This document shows positions 52,077 through 61,121 of a DNA stretch of 64,000 bases, one piece after another. The notes beneath the pieces were generated by a model. That model was not told the DNA's origin, did not search any database, and was given only the letters and a program-made list of their open reading frames with translations. This stretch comes from Paucidesulfovibrio sp036541255 (GTDB lineage Bacteria > Desulfobacterota > Desulfovibrionia > Desulfovibrionales > Desulfovibrionaceae). Numbering within the stretch: position 1 is the stretch's first letter; each line of letters begins with the position of its first letter. A program made the translations under genes and the position numbers. The stretch is from NCBI GenBank assembly GCA_036541255.1, contig JAZHDD010000048.1, forward strand, positions 62,001-126,000. Reading direction: 5' to 3'.

Positions 52077-52664
52077 TTAGGGCGTGATCGTGGTACCCAG
52101 CACCTTGAGGAATTTGGCCATCCATTCGGGATGGGCGGGCCAGGCCGGAGCCGTGACCAGATTGCCGTCCACGCAGGCGTTGGAGGCGGTGGCGTTGACC
52201 TCGCACCACTTGGCTCCCGCGCCTTCCAGGTCGGGTTTGACCGCGGGATAGGCCGTGCAGGTTTTGCCCTTGACCACGCCTGCGGTCACAAGCACCTGCT
52301 GGCCGTGGCAGATGGCGGCGATGGGCTTTCCGGCCTTGGCCATCTCCTGCACGATCTCGAGGACGCGCGGGTTCAGGCGGATGTATTCGGGGGCGCGGCC
52401 GCCGGGAATAACCAGAGCGTCGTAGTTCTTGGAGTCCACCTTGGCGAAATCGGCATTGAGCAGGAAGTTGTGGCCCGGTTTTTCCGAGTAGGTCTGGTCG
52501 CCCTCAAAGTCGTGCACGGCGGTGCGCACGGTTTCCCCGGCTTTTTTGTCCGGGCAGACCGCGTGGACCTCGTGGCCGACCATGAGCAGCATCTGGAAAG
52601 GCACCATGACTTCGTAATCTTCAACAAAGTCGCCGACAAGCATGAGAATTTTCTTTACGGCCAT
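52077..52664 (-). CDS. DJ-1/PfpI family protein
   Basis: 195 residues. Class I glutamine-amidotransferase-like fold with the nucleophile elbow AAICHGQQVL and a following LVIPGGRAPEYIR segment. Members include proteases, glyoxalases and chaperones, so the function cannot be set from sequence. ATG 52664 has AAGGAG at seven bases; the longer frame upstream is discarded. It is convergent with the selenoprotein gene. Confidence 0.9.
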   Translation of the reverse strand: MAVKKILMLVGDFVEDYEVMVPFQMLLMVGHEVHAVCPDKKAGETVRTAVHDFEGDQTYSEKPGHNFLLNADFAKVDSKNYDALVIPGGRAPEYIRLNPRVLEIVQEMAKAGKPIAAICHGQQVLVTAGVVKGKTCTAYPAVKPDLEGAGAKWCEVNATASNACVDGNLVTAPAWPAHPEWMAKFLKVLGTTITP

Positions 52665-52792
52665 ACAACGCTCCTTGATGAGGTCTGATTGGGAGTAAGG
52701 GTCGTGACTACCATACACCTCCTGATCGGGAAGGTGTCAAGGCGGCTCAAATCGTCACCGGGATTTCACATTGCCGCTGCCGGGCAGGGTGT

Positions 52793-54037
52793 TCAGTGTC
52801 CAAAATCCCGTTCATCCGCGAGCCGGGGGGCGCCTTCGGGCAATTCCTCCATCTGGGCCAGGGCGGGGCGCAGCTTGCAGCGGGCCTGGAAGGCCTGGAC
52901 AAATCTGCCCTGGTCAAACTCTCCGGCGTCCTGGCGAAGCGTGAAACGGCAGGTCAGCGCGTCCTTGCCACCGGGATTGGTGACCACCAGTTGCCAACGT
53001 TCGATTTGCGGAAATCCTGCCATGACTTCAGCGGCCTGGTCCGGGTAGATGAACTGGCCCTTGACTTTGGCCGTATCGTCGGCGCGGCCCAGCCAGCCCG
53101 CAAGGCGCAGGCTTGTTCGGCCGCAGGCGCACGGTTCTTCGATGACCCGCGAAAGATCGCCCGTGGCCAAACGGATCAGGGGATACTCGCCCGTGAACGG
53201 CGTGACCACCACTTCTCCCAGTTCGCCGTGCGGCAGGGGCATGCCCGTGGCCGGATCGCAGACCTCCACATGCGCCCGCGAGGAAAGATGCATGCCTTCG
53301 GCGCGCTCGCATTCGTAGGCAATGCAGCCCACGTCCGCCGTGCCGTAGCCCTGGCGCACGGTGATGCCGAACATGTCCTGCACGGAATTGCGCAGTTCAT
53401 CCGTGAGCTTTTCTGCGGCCACGAAAGCCACGCGCAGGGACATGTCTTTTTGCAGGTCCAGTCCTTTGGCCCGGGCCTTGTTGCCGATGACCTGGAGATA
53501 GCTGGCCATGCCCACAAAGCCCGTGACAGGCAGCCGCGTGAGCAGCTCGATCTGGGCCTGGGTGTTGCCCGGTCCGGCGGGAATCACGGCGCAGCCGATG
53601 CGGTGCAGGGGCTCTTCCAGCATCAGCCCGGCGGGCGTGAGGTGGTAGGAAAAAGTCATTTGGACCACGTCCTTGGGCCGGAAGCCTGCGGCGTAGAACC
53701 CTTCGGCCCAGCCCCAATAGTCTTCATCCATGCCTTCGGGGTCGAAGATGGGGCCGGGCGACTGGTAGATGCGGCGAAGTTCGCCGATTTCCCTCGTGAG
53801 CAGCCAGTCCAGGCCCTTGTCGGCCTGGAGCCGGATGATTTCCTTCTTGCGCAGCACCGGGATGCGCGAAAAATCCTCCAGGCTGCGGATGTCCTTTTCG
53901 CCGAGGCCCGCTTCCTTCATGCGCGTGCGGAATTCGTTGGAATAGAGCCATGCCTTTTCCAGGAGGGTGGAAAGGGCACGCCATTTGCGCTTGCTCCGCT
54001 TGTTGCGGGATTCGGTTTCCAGGTCGTGATAGTACAT
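52793..54037 (-). CDS. Phenylacetate-CoA ligase-like AMP-binding enzyme
   Basis: 414 residues. The family layout of PaaK: an ATP-binding-like MTFSYHLTPAGLMLEEP, then TVRQGYGTADVGCIAYEC, TPFTGEYPLIRLATGDLS and the C-terminal GRADDTAKVKGQFIYPDQ. It activates an aryl or small carboxylic acid to its CoA thioester through an acyl-AMP. ATG 54037 has GGAG at six bases. It lies downstream of a liv-type transport operon that also carries a CoA ligase, but it has a separate transcript. The substrate is not proven. Confidence 0.88.
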   Translation of the reverse strand: MYYHDLETESRNKRSKRKWRALSTLLEKAWLYSNEFRTRMKEAGLGEKDIRSLEDFSRIPVLRKKEIIRLQADKGLDWLLTREIGELRRIYQSPGPIFDPEGMDEDYWGWAEGFYAAGFRPKDVVQMTFSYHLTPAGLMLEEPLHRIGCAVIPAGPGNTQAQIELLTRLPVTGFVGMASYLQVIGNKARAKGLDLQKDMSLRVAFVAAEKLTDELRNSVQDMFGITVRQGYGTADVGCIAYECERAEGMHLSSRAHVEVCDPATGMPLPHGELGEVVVTPFTGEYPLIRLATGDLSRVIEEPCACGRTSLRLAGWLGRADDTAKVKGQFIYPDQAAEVMAGFPQIERWQLVVTNPGGKDALTCRFTLRQDAGEFDQGRFVQAFQARCKLRPALAQMEELPEGAPRLADERDFGH

Positions 54038-54193
54038 GGCGTTCTCCAGAGATGGCGTGAAGGTCGTGAAAACCATACGCCAAATCCTTTCCTGCGTACA
54101 GATGAACCGGCAATGTCAGGGCAGGGAAAAGCTTCTTGCAAACAGTGTGTTGATGTGCTGCATTCATCAGAAATCAGTTCATTGCAGGATCGG

Positions 54194-54236
54194 AAAAAAG
54201 GGGACCGGATGGCTCAAGGAGAGTTAAGCCATCCGG
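54194..54236 (-). terminator. Intrinsic terminator of the 54.2-kb lipoprotein gene
   Basis: Perfect 10-base stem CCGGATGGCT (54205-54214) and AGCCATCCGG (54227-54236). On the minus strand it is followed by TCCCCTTTTTT, so it ends the lipoprotein transcript. Confidence 0.9.
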
Positions 54237-54248
54237 GTTGATTGCGTC

Positions 54249-54776
54249 TTATTGTTCTTTTGGGATCAATCCCATGGTCGTTTGCAATTCTTTGACGAGG
54301 TCGTCAGAAGCCTGCTTGAAAATGTATTTCCATGCGCCAACAGTGAATCCTCCACCAGCGTCGACAGATGTCTCCGTTTCAACCGTCCCAACTTCTCGTG
54401 CCTCAGCAGTATAGATTTTACTCGATACGCTGAGTTCCGTGGAGCCAAATCCTGGGAATATCCAGCGCTTAAAGGCGCTCCCAGGAGAGTATTGGTAGAC
54501 GGTGGGTTGAAGCGTGTATGCCTTGCTGCAGTCGTCTTCAAGCAGCCCTTTTTCTTTGAGGCTTGTTTCCAATGCTTCTGTCATGCTTTCAGCAATATCG
54601 ATTTTTTCTTGGTCTTCTTCAAAGACATATTCGGATTGGTCCTCGGTATGAGCGACACAGTATTTTGCCGTTGTAGGTAGTTGGTGTTCGCCATTGGTGA
54701 GATTGATGTCATGCCGTCGTGTTCCGCAGGCACTCAACAAGACCGCGACAAAGAGCGTAAGAATTACCTTTTTCAT
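54249..54776 (-). CDS. Uncharacterised lipoprotein, AT-richer than neighbours
   Basis: 175 residues. MKKVILTLFVAVLLSACG carries a lipobox (LSAC), so it is anchored at Cys17. The mature part has an acidic and Thr-rich stretch and a hydrophobic middle (FKRWIFPGFGSTELSVSSKIY), somewhat like DUF4410-type lipoproteins, but I cannot assign a family. Its codons use more A/T at third positions than the rest of the window, and a strong terminator isolates it, so recent acquisition is possible. Confidence 0.8.
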   Translation of the reverse strand: MKKVILTLFVAVLLSACGTRRHDINLTNGEHQLPTTAKYCVAHTEDQSEYVFEEDQEKIDIAESMTEALETSLKEKGLLEDDCSKAYTLQPTVYQYSPGSAFKRWIFPGFGSTELSVSSKIYTAEAREVGTVETETSVDAGGGFTVGAWKYIFKQASDDLVKELQTTMGLIPKEQ

Positions 54777-55014
54777 TTGAACTCCAGAACATTGTGGTGT
54801 GTGAGAGTGGATAAAGTTTTTTGTATAAATACTATTTTGTTCGGCAGGTCAATCGGTTTTCAGTTTAACGTGAGTACCTACACATTGTGACGGAAAAGGC
54901 GGCGTAACGTCTTTCTTCTTGTTTCTCAGGATTCGAAGCGTCGAGAGCGAGATACAGTTTGATGCTCAATATGAACGGTTCGGCCCAGCTGGCTCTTTTT
55001 CTGTGTTGGATGCT
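54777..55014 (-). promoter_or_regulatory. AT-rich spacer with a candidate lipoprotein promoter
   Basis: Lies between the lipoprotein gene and the livF terminator; I see no gene in it. On the minus strand TTGACC (54847-54852) followed 17 bases later by an AT-rich TTTATA-like -10 is a plausible promoter for the lipoprotein. Confidence 0.4.
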
Positions 55015-55062
55015 TTTACAAAAGGAGCGGGGCTGTCCTTTCCTGAGAAAGGACCGCCCCGC
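55015..55062 (-). terminator. Terminator of the liv operon
   Basis: Long 16-base stem GCGGGGCTGTCCTTTC (55027-55042) and GAAAGGACCGCCCCGC (55047-55062) with one mismatch, loop CTGA. On the minus strand the tail contains CCTTTTG. It follows the livF stop. Confidence 0.88.
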
Positions 55063-55092
55063 GCTGTTGTTGTCCGTGAGTATGTTCTTTTC

Positions 55093-55890
55093 TCAACCCA
55101 GCCAGCGCTTTCTGCGCCGGTAGTGCTTCACGTTGCGGTAGCCGCGTTTGGTGCCCTGGCCGCCCATGCCCAGATAGAATTCCTGGACATCGGCGTTGCC
55201 GAGCAGTTCCCCTGCCTTGCCGTCCAGCACGATGCGCCCGTTTTCCATAATGTAGCCGTGGCCGGCCACGGACAGGGCCGCGCGCGCGTTTTGCTCCACG
55301 AGCAGCACGGTCACGCGTTCCTGCTTGTTGATGCGTTTGACGATCTCGAAGATCTCCTCCACAAGCAGGGGCGCGAGCCCGAGGGAGGGTTCATCCAGCA
55401 GAAGCAGGCTGGGCTTGGCCATAACGGCCCGGCCAATGGCCAGCATTTGCTGCTCGCCGCCGGACATGTAGCCCGCAAGCTGCTTGCGCCGCTCCTTGAG
55501 CCGGGGGAAGTAGCCGTAGACCTTTTCCAGGCTCTCGGCGAATTCGCCGCGCGGGCGCGTGAACGCGCCGCAACGCAGGTTCTCCTCCACGCTGAGATCC
55601 TCGAACACGCGGCGTCCTTCCATGACCTGGAACACGCCCTTGCGCACGATGTTTTCGGGCCGCATGCCGTGGATGGGCTGGTCCTGATAATAGACCGCGC
55701 CGTCCGTGACGCGGCCGTCCTCGGTCTCCAGCAGGCCGGAAACGGCCTTGAGCGTGGTGGACTTGCCCGCGCCGTTGGCCCCGAGCAGGGCCGTGATCTC
55801 CCCTTCGGGACAGGCCAGGGACAGGCCCTTCAGCACCAGCACCACGTCGTTGTAGACCACTTCCAGGTTTTCGACCCGCAATACGTCCAC
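55093..55890 (-). CDS. livF: Branched-chain-type ABC transporter ATP-binding protein LivF
   Basis: 265 residues. Walker A LLGANGAGKSTTLKAV, signature YMSGGEQQMLAIGRA and Walker B LLLLDEPSLGLAP. LivF is one of two ATPases of the Liv-type importers. The C-terminal 30 residues (KRGYRNVKHYRRRKRW) form an extra basic tail. Starts at GTG with GGAGGAACGA upstream. It is the last gene of the operon, 13 bases after livJ. Confidence 0.94.
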   Translation of the reverse strand: MDVLRVENLEVVYNDVVLVLKGLSLACPEGEITALLGANGAGKSTTLKAVSGLLETEDGRVTDGAVYYQDQPIHGMRPENIVRKGVFQVMEGRRVFEDLSVEENLRCGAFTRPRGEFAESLEKVYGYFPRLKERRKQLAGYMSGGEQQMLAIGRAVMAKPSLLLLDEPSLGLAPLLVEEIFEIVKRINKQERVTVLLVEQNARAALSVAGHGYIMENGRIVLDGKAGELLGNADVQEFYLGMGGQGTKRGYRNVKHYRRRKRWLG

Positions 55891-55903
55891 TCGTTCCTCC
55901 GTC

Positions 55904-57154
55904 CTACTTGCCCAGCCATTCGGCGCGGCGTTCCAGAATCTGCTCGGCCACGAAGACCAGCTTGCCGCCTTCGATGCGATAGAGGAACACGGCCATGTTG
56001 GGCCGGTGATCGTCCGGGGTGTAGCTGATCTTGGGGGTCAGGCCCATGGGATCGAAGTCGTTCAGGGTCTCCAGGGCGGCCTTGAGCGTTTCTCCGCTGA
56101 CCTCGCCCTGGGCCGCGGCGATCTTCAAGCCTTCGGCCATGACCAGCATGGAGGCGAAGCCGCGCACGTAGTGCGTCATCTGGGGCTGGTTGTCGCTGTA
56201 TTTCATGACGGCCGGCATGCCGGGCACGTCCTGGCCGTAGACCGCGGCAGCCTGGAGCGAAATCACGCCTTCGGCAGCGTCGCCTGCCAGGCGCACCAGG
56301 TCTTCGTCAGCGCCCCAGATGTCCACGAAGAAGGTCGGGGCAAAGCCGTTGGACTTGGCCGCCTTGCAGATGGCTGCCGTGGACTTGGTGGTGCCGCCGA
56401 TCCAGACATAGTCCGGGTTGGTGTCGCGCAGCCGGATAATGGCCGGGTTGGCGTCGGCTTCCTTGGCCGAGAGGGAAACGTTTTCCTCGCCCACGATTTC
56501 AAAGCCCAGTTCCGTGGCGTATTCCTTGCCCGCCGGGATGGGCGTCTTGCCGTAGGGGTGGTCCGGGTAGATGAAGGCCAGCTTGGGCGCGCCCTCGCCG
56601 GTCCAGTTGTCGCGAAAATACTTCAGGGCCGCGCGCAATTGCGTGGAATAGTCAGCGGCGATGAAGAAGTTGTAGGGGGCCTGCTTCGGGTCCGTGAGGT
56701 CCGCGGAATAGGAGGCCGAGAAGTTGGGTTTCTTGTCGTTGGCCACGGCCTGCTTGAGGTCCTGGGTGACCGCCGTGCCGAATCCCTGGATGGCCACGAC
56801 GTTTTCCTGATACACGAAGCGGTTGTAAATGTCCTGGCCGCGTTCGGCCTTGTAGCCGGTGTCCTCAAGCAGCAGCTCCAGGGGACGTCCTGCAATGCCG
56901 CCGTTGTCGTTGATGTACGTTGCGCAGGCCTTGAGGCCCTCGGCGTACGGGTTGCCGACCTCGGAGGTCGGTCCGGAAAGGTCGATCATGGCGCCGACCT
57001 TGATGGGCTCGGCCTGGACCGGAGCTGCGGCCGTGGTTTCAGCCGCGTCCTTGGCGGCCGTGGGTTTTTCCTCGCCGCCGCCGCAACCGGCAAGCAGCGC
57101 CACAGCCGCGATCATGGTGATGGCCAGGGCCATCCATTTGGTGAGGGATTTCAT
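55904..57154 (-). CDS. livJ: Liv-type substrate-binding lipoprotein
   Basis: 416 residues. Signal sequence with lipobox LLAGC (Cys24) followed by a Gly/Glu-rich linker. The mature part matches Peripla_BP_6: KVGAMIDLSGPTSEVGNPYAEG and LAFIYPDHPYGKTPI. It carries a carboxylate or amino acid to LivHM in the periplasm. GAGGAGGAGAACA precedes the ATG. The ligand cannot be read from sequence; the CoA ligase in the operon makes an organic acid possible. Confidence 0.92.
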   Translation of the reverse strand: MKSLTKWMALAITMIAAVALLAGCGGGEEKPTAAKDAAETTAAAPVQAEPIKVGAMIDLSGPTSEVGNPYAEGLKACATYINDNGGIAGRPLELLLEDTGYKAERGQDIYNRFVYQENVVAIQGFGTAVTQDLKQAVANDKKPNFSASYSADLTDPKQAPYNFFIAADYSTQLRAALKYFRDNWTGEGAPKLAFIYPDHPYGKTPIPAGKEYATELGFEIVGEENVSLSAKEADANPAIIRLRDTNPDYVWIGGTTKSTAAICKAAKSNGFAPTFFVDIWGADEDLVRLAGDAAEGVISLQAAAVYGQDVPGMPAVMKYSDNQPQMTHYVRGFASMLVMAEGLKIAAAQGEVSGETLKAALETLNDFDPMGLTPKISYTPDDHRPNMAVFLYRIEGGKLVFVAEQILERRAEWLGK

Positions 57155-57265
57155 TGTTCTCCTCCTCGGGTTGGGGGTTGCGTCAGCATCGGCCGACGCG
57201 GGCGGACCCGGCCTGCGGGTCCTCCGCCGGCCGGTCTGCCTTGTTGTTGTATCTCGTCCCCGCCG

Positions 57266-58312
57266 CTAGTGCGCGAAGGGGTAGAGTTTCCAGTAGGCCT
57301 TGACCAGACGCCAGCGGTGCGCCAGTCCCTCGGGCTCGAAGATTAGGAATAGGATGACCACGACGCCGAACACGCCTTCCTTGAGCGCCGCGATCTGGCT
57401 GGTGATGTCCGGGAACACGCCCGAGAGCGCGCCGGCGCCGATGCCCAGGCCAACGGGCAGCAGCGAAAGGAATACCGCGCCCAGCACCGAACCGGTGATG
57501 GATCCGAGCCCGCCCACGATGATCATGGCCAGATAGGAGATGGACATGTCGATGGTGAAGTTGTCGATGGAAACCTTCATGGTCCGGTGCACGAGCATGG
57601 CTCCGGCCACGCCCGCCAGGAACGAGCTGACCGCAAAGGCGTAAAGCTTGAACCGGAACAGGCTCACTCCAGCGATTTCCGCGGAAAGGTGGAAGTCGCG
57701 GATGGCCACGAAAGCGCGGCCAAAGCGGGAGCGCATCAGGTTTGAGAGCAGCAGCAGCATGAGCACGGCCGTGACCAGGAAGAGGTAGTAGCGCTTTTCA
57801 TGGCTGTCGAACTCGTAGCCCAGGATGGTCGGGGCCTGGAGCAGAATGCCGGACGAGCCGCCCGTGACCGGCTCCCAGTGCAGGAAGGTGAATTGCAGGA
57901 TGAGCTGGGCCGCCAGGGTGGCGATGGCCAGATAGATGCCCTTGAGCCGCAGCGAGGGGATGCCGAAGAACATGCCTACCAGGGCCGCGCAGCAGCCTCC
58001 GAAGAGCACGCCCGGAATGAACGGCACGCCCCGGGTCAGGGCAAAGGCCGCGCCGTAGGCGCCCACGCCCATGAACGCGGCATGGCCCAGGCTGATCTGG
58101 CCGCACACGCCCGTGAGCAGGTTCAGGGAGGCCGCGGCCATGACCGAGATGAGCACCGTGTTCACGATGGTCACGTAATAGGTGTTCACCAGATGGGGCA
58201 GCACACACAGGCACAGGAGCAAGGCCGCCAGCCAAGCGCGCTGCGTGAGCGTGGGGAAGAGCGTGCGTTCCTGGGCGTAGGAGGTGAAGTAGAGTCCGCA
58301 TTTGCCCTGCAT
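57266..58312 (-). CDS. livM: Liv-type ABC permease LivM
   Basis: 348 residues, about ten hydrophobic segments. LTGVCGQISLGHAAFMGVGAYGAA and FVAIRDFHLSAEIAGVSLFRFK with the EAA-like loop match LivM. It pairs with LivH in the membrane. ATG 58312 overlaps the downstream edge of livH by one base spacing; a longer start at 58351 would run into livH and is less likely. Confidence 0.93.
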   Translation of the reverse strand: MQGKCGLYFTSYAQERTLFPTLTQRAWLAALLLCLCVLPHLVNTYYVTIVNTVLISVMAAASLNLLTGVCGQISLGHAAFMGVGAYGAAFALTRGVPFIPGVLFGGCCAALVGMFFGIPSLRLKGIYLAIATLAAQLILQFTFLHWEPVTGGSSGILLQAPTILGYEFDSHEKRYYLFLVTAVLMLLLLSNLMRSRFGRAFVAIRDFHLSAEIAGVSLFRFKLYAFAVSSFLAGVAGAMLVHRTMKVSIDNFTIDMSISYLAMIIVGGLGSITGSVLGAVFLSLLPVGLGIGAGALSGVFPDITSQIAALKEGVFGVVVILFLIFEPEGLAHRWRLVKAYWKLYPFAH

Positions 58313-58313
58313 G

Positions 58314-59201
58314 TCACACCCTCTCGATTTCTTCGGTTCCGAACAGGCCATAGGGGCGGATCATGAGGATGACCACCAGCACCACGAACGCGGCCACTTC
58401 CTTGAAGCCGCCCAGGCCGAAGAGATCCACGGCCAAACCGTCGCAGACGTTTTCGATGACGCCGATGAGCAGACCGCCCACGGCTGCGCCGAGCAGGCTG
58501 TCCAGACCGCCCACGATCACCGCCGGGAATACGGCCAGCCCCAAATGCCCGAGATGCGGGTCAATGCCGTTGATATTGCCGAGGATCAGTCCGCCGATGC
58601 TGGAGACCACGGCTGCGATGCACCAGGAGAGCGCGAAGATGTTCTTCACGCTGATGCCCATGGACTGGGCTGCCTGCTGGTCGTGGGCCGTGGCGCGCAT
58701 GGCGATGCCGAGCCGCGAATACTTGAAGAACAGGGTGAAGATCGCGAAGAGCAGGGCCGAGAGGACCAGGGCCGCGATATACACCGGGGCCACGGGCAGA
58801 CCGGCAATGAAGATGGGCTCCGTGGGCAGCACCTGCGGGTAGACCTGGAGGTCGTGCCCCCAGATGAGCTGCACCAGGGAACGCAGCACGGACGAGAGCC
58901 CGATGGTGACCATGATCACGCTGATGCCGGACTCGCCGATGAGCGGCCGCAGAGCCAGGCGCTCGATGCACAGGCCCAGTATGACCGAGAAGCCGAGGGT
59001 GAGCAGGAAGGACCAGAAAAAAGGAATCTGGAACTGCACGGTGAGCGCGAAGCAGATGTACGCGCCGACCATGACCAGCTCGCCCTGGGCGAAATTGACC
59101 ACCTTGGTGGCCTTGTAGATGATGACGAAACCCAGGGCCACCAGCGAATAGATGGAGCCGACCACCAGGCCGTTGATCACGAGTTGAAGATATTGTTCCA
59201 T
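58314..59201 (-). CDS. livH: Liv-type ABC permease LivH
   Basis: 295 residues, eight to nine hydrophobic segments. GLVVGSIYSLVALGFVIIYKAT and the loop MRATAHDQQAAQSMGISVKN are typical of LivH. ATG 59201 overlaps the stop of the acyl-CoA ligase by one base (TAATG), so translation is coupled. Confidence 0.93.
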   Translation of the reverse strand: MEQYLQLVINGLVVGSIYSLVALGFVIIYKATKVVNFAQGELVMVGAYICFALTVQFQIPFFWSFLLTLGFSVILGLCIERLALRPLIGESGISVIMVTIGLSSVLRSLVQLIWGHDLQVYPQVLPTEPIFIAGLPVAPVYIAALVLSALLFAIFTLFFKYSRLGIAMRATAHDQQAAQSMGISVKNIFALSWCIAAVVSSIGGLILGNINGIDPHLGHLGLAVFPAVIVGGLDSLLGAAVGGLLIGVIENVCDGLAVDLFGLGGFKEVAAFVVLVVILMIRPYGLFGTEEIERV

Positions 59202-61120
59202 TAGTCGGCCCTCCCGGCGGCTTCCTCGATGCGGATTTCCCCGCACATGTTGCGCGAGCGTCCGTCCTGGTAGCGGATTTCCGTTTCCAGGCGCAGGGCG
59301 CAGGCATTGCCATACAGCGCTTCCACCAGGGCGGCGTAGCGTTCGCCCACCACGCCCCGGCGTACCTTGCGCGTGCGGGTCAGTTCGCCGTCGTCCGGGT
59401 CCAGCTCCTTGAAGAGCAGGGCAAAGCGGCGGATGCGCATGGCCTCGGGCAGGGTCTGGTTGATGTCCTCGACTTCCCTGCGCAGCAGTCCGTAGACCGC
59501 CTCCTTGGCGGCCAGGTCCTGATACGTGGTGTAGGTGATCATCCGGGATTCGGCCCAGCGGCCCACGATGTCCATGTCGATGCAGAGGATGGCGGCGGTG
59601 TGTTCCCGGTCGCGGCCGAGCACCACGGCTTCCTTGACGTAGGGCGAGAATTTGAGCTTGTTTTCCAGGAATTGCGGGGAAAAGCGCGTGCCGTCCGCCA
59701 GATGCATGACGTCCTTGAGCCGGTCGATGACCAGCAGGCGGCCCTGCTCGTCGAACATGCCCGCGTCGCCCGAGAGCAGCCAGCCGTCAGGGCTCAGGGT
59801 CTCGGCGGTGGCCTTTTCGTTTTTGTAGTAGCCCAGGAACACGGCCGGGCTGCGGGAAAGGATTTCACCCTCCTCGCTGAGCCGGATTTCGGTTTCGGGA
59901 ATGGGCCGCCCCACGGAGTGGAAGTCCACCTCGCCGTCCAGGTGGATGCAGCTGATGCCCGCGATCTCGGTCTGGCCGTAGATCTGCTTGAGCTGCACGC
60001 CCAGGCCGTGGAAGAACTTGAAAGTATCCGGGCCCAGGGCTGCGCCGCCCGTGGTGGCCGAGCGTACGCGGGAAAAACCGAGCCGGTCGCGCAGGGCGCG
60101 GAACAGGAAAACGTCCGCCATCAGCTTGCCGGTCCGCAAGGCCAGGCCGGGCTTTTCGCCCCGGAATTGGGCGTCGGCGTAGCGGATGCCCAGGGGCAGG
60201 AAGAGGTTGTACAGGAATCGTTTGAGCCGCGAGGTTTCCATGATCCGGACCTGCACGGACGCGGCCATGTTTTCCCAAACGCGGGGCGGCGAAAAGATCA
60301 GGTTCGGGCCGATCTCGCGCATGTCCGCCTGAACCGTGTCCGGCTCTTCCGGGAAGTTCACGCAGAAACCGTAGAGCAGGCTGGAAGCCACGGCCATCAT
60401 CTGTTCGCCCATCCAGGCCAGGGGCAGGAAGGAAACGAACTGGTCCGAAGCTTTTTTGGGGTCCACCGCGCCCAGGTTCGAGGCCATGGCCAGGAGGTTT
60501 TTGTGCGAGAGCATGGCCAGTTTGGGCCTGCCCGTGGTGCCCGAGGTGGTGGCGATGAGACAGGGGTCGTCCGGGGACAGCCCTGACGCCAGCTCGGAAA
60601 GAAAGGCCAGGGGGTCTGGACGGGTTTCGCGCCCTGTGGCGCGTACCGCGTCAAAGGAAAGCAGGCCGGGAACGTCTTTTTCGTAGGCCGCGAGTCCCTT
60701 GGGGTCGTGGTAGACGATGCGTTCCAGGCTGGGCAGGTCGGGCCGCAGCTCCAGGACCTTGTCCACCTGCTCCTGGTCTTCGGCCACCACGAGACGCGAC
60801 TGGGTGAGCTGGAACACGTGGCGTACTTCGTCCGCGGTGGAGTCGTGATACAGCCCCAGGGCCATGCCGCCCAGTGCCTGGATGGCCAGCTCGGCCCAGA
60901 GCCATTCGGGCCGGTTGTCGCCGATGAGGATGACCACGTCGTCCTTGCCCATGCCGAAGCGTTGCAGCCCTGCGGCGAATTCTCCGGCTGCGGAGGCATA
61001 TTCGACCCAGGTATAGGGCTGCCAGACGCCCCACTGCTTTTCGCGCATGGCCGTGCGAAGGGGGCGCTCGCTTGCCTGTTTGAGCAGCAATGCCGGGAGG
61101 GTGGTGTCGTATACGTTCAT
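59201..61120 (-). CDS. Long-chain acyl-CoA synthetase-like AMP-forming ligase
   Basis: 639 residues. ATP/AMP signatures IATTSGTTGRPKLAMLSHKN and QIYGQTEIAGISCIHLDG, then the SGDAGMFDEQGRLLVIDRLKD motif. It would activate a carboxylic acid (fatty, branched-chain or aromatic) to acyl-CoA. The C-terminal 60 residues lie beyond the usual domain end. Located between livG and livH, with one base between it and the livG stop. This suggests the transported acid is activated as it enters, an inference from position. Confidence 0.9.
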   Translation of the reverse strand: MNVYDTTLPALLLKQASERPLRTAMREKQWGVWQPYTWVEYASAAGEFAAGLQRFGMGKDDVVILIGDNRPEWLWAELAIQALGGMALGLYHDSTADEVRHVFQLTQSRLVVAEDQEQVDKVLELRPDLPSLERIVYHDPKGLAAYEKDVPGLLSFDAVRATGRETRPDPLAFLSELASGLSPDDPCLIATTSGTTGRPKLAMLSHKNLLAMASNLGAVDPKKASDQFVSFLPLAWMGEQMMAVASSLLYGFCVNFPEEPDTVQADMREIGPNLIFSPPRVWENMAASVQVRIMETSRLKRFLYNLFLPLGIRYADAQFRGEKPGLALRTGKLMADVFLFRALRDRLGFSRVRSATTGGAALGPDTFKFFHGLGVQLKQIYGQTEIAGISCIHLDGEVDFHSVGRPIPETEIRLSEEGEILSRSPAVFLGYYKNEKATAETLSPDGWLLSGDAGMFDEQGRLLVIDRLKDVMHLADGTRFSPQFLENKLKFSPYVKEAVVLGRDREHTAAILCIDMDIVGRWAESRMITYTTYQDLAAKEAVYGLLRREVEDINQTLPEAMRIRRFALLFKELDPDDGELTRTRKVRRGVVGERYAALVEALYGNACALRLETEIRYQDGRSRNMCGEIRIEEAAGRAD

Positions 61121-61121
61121 G

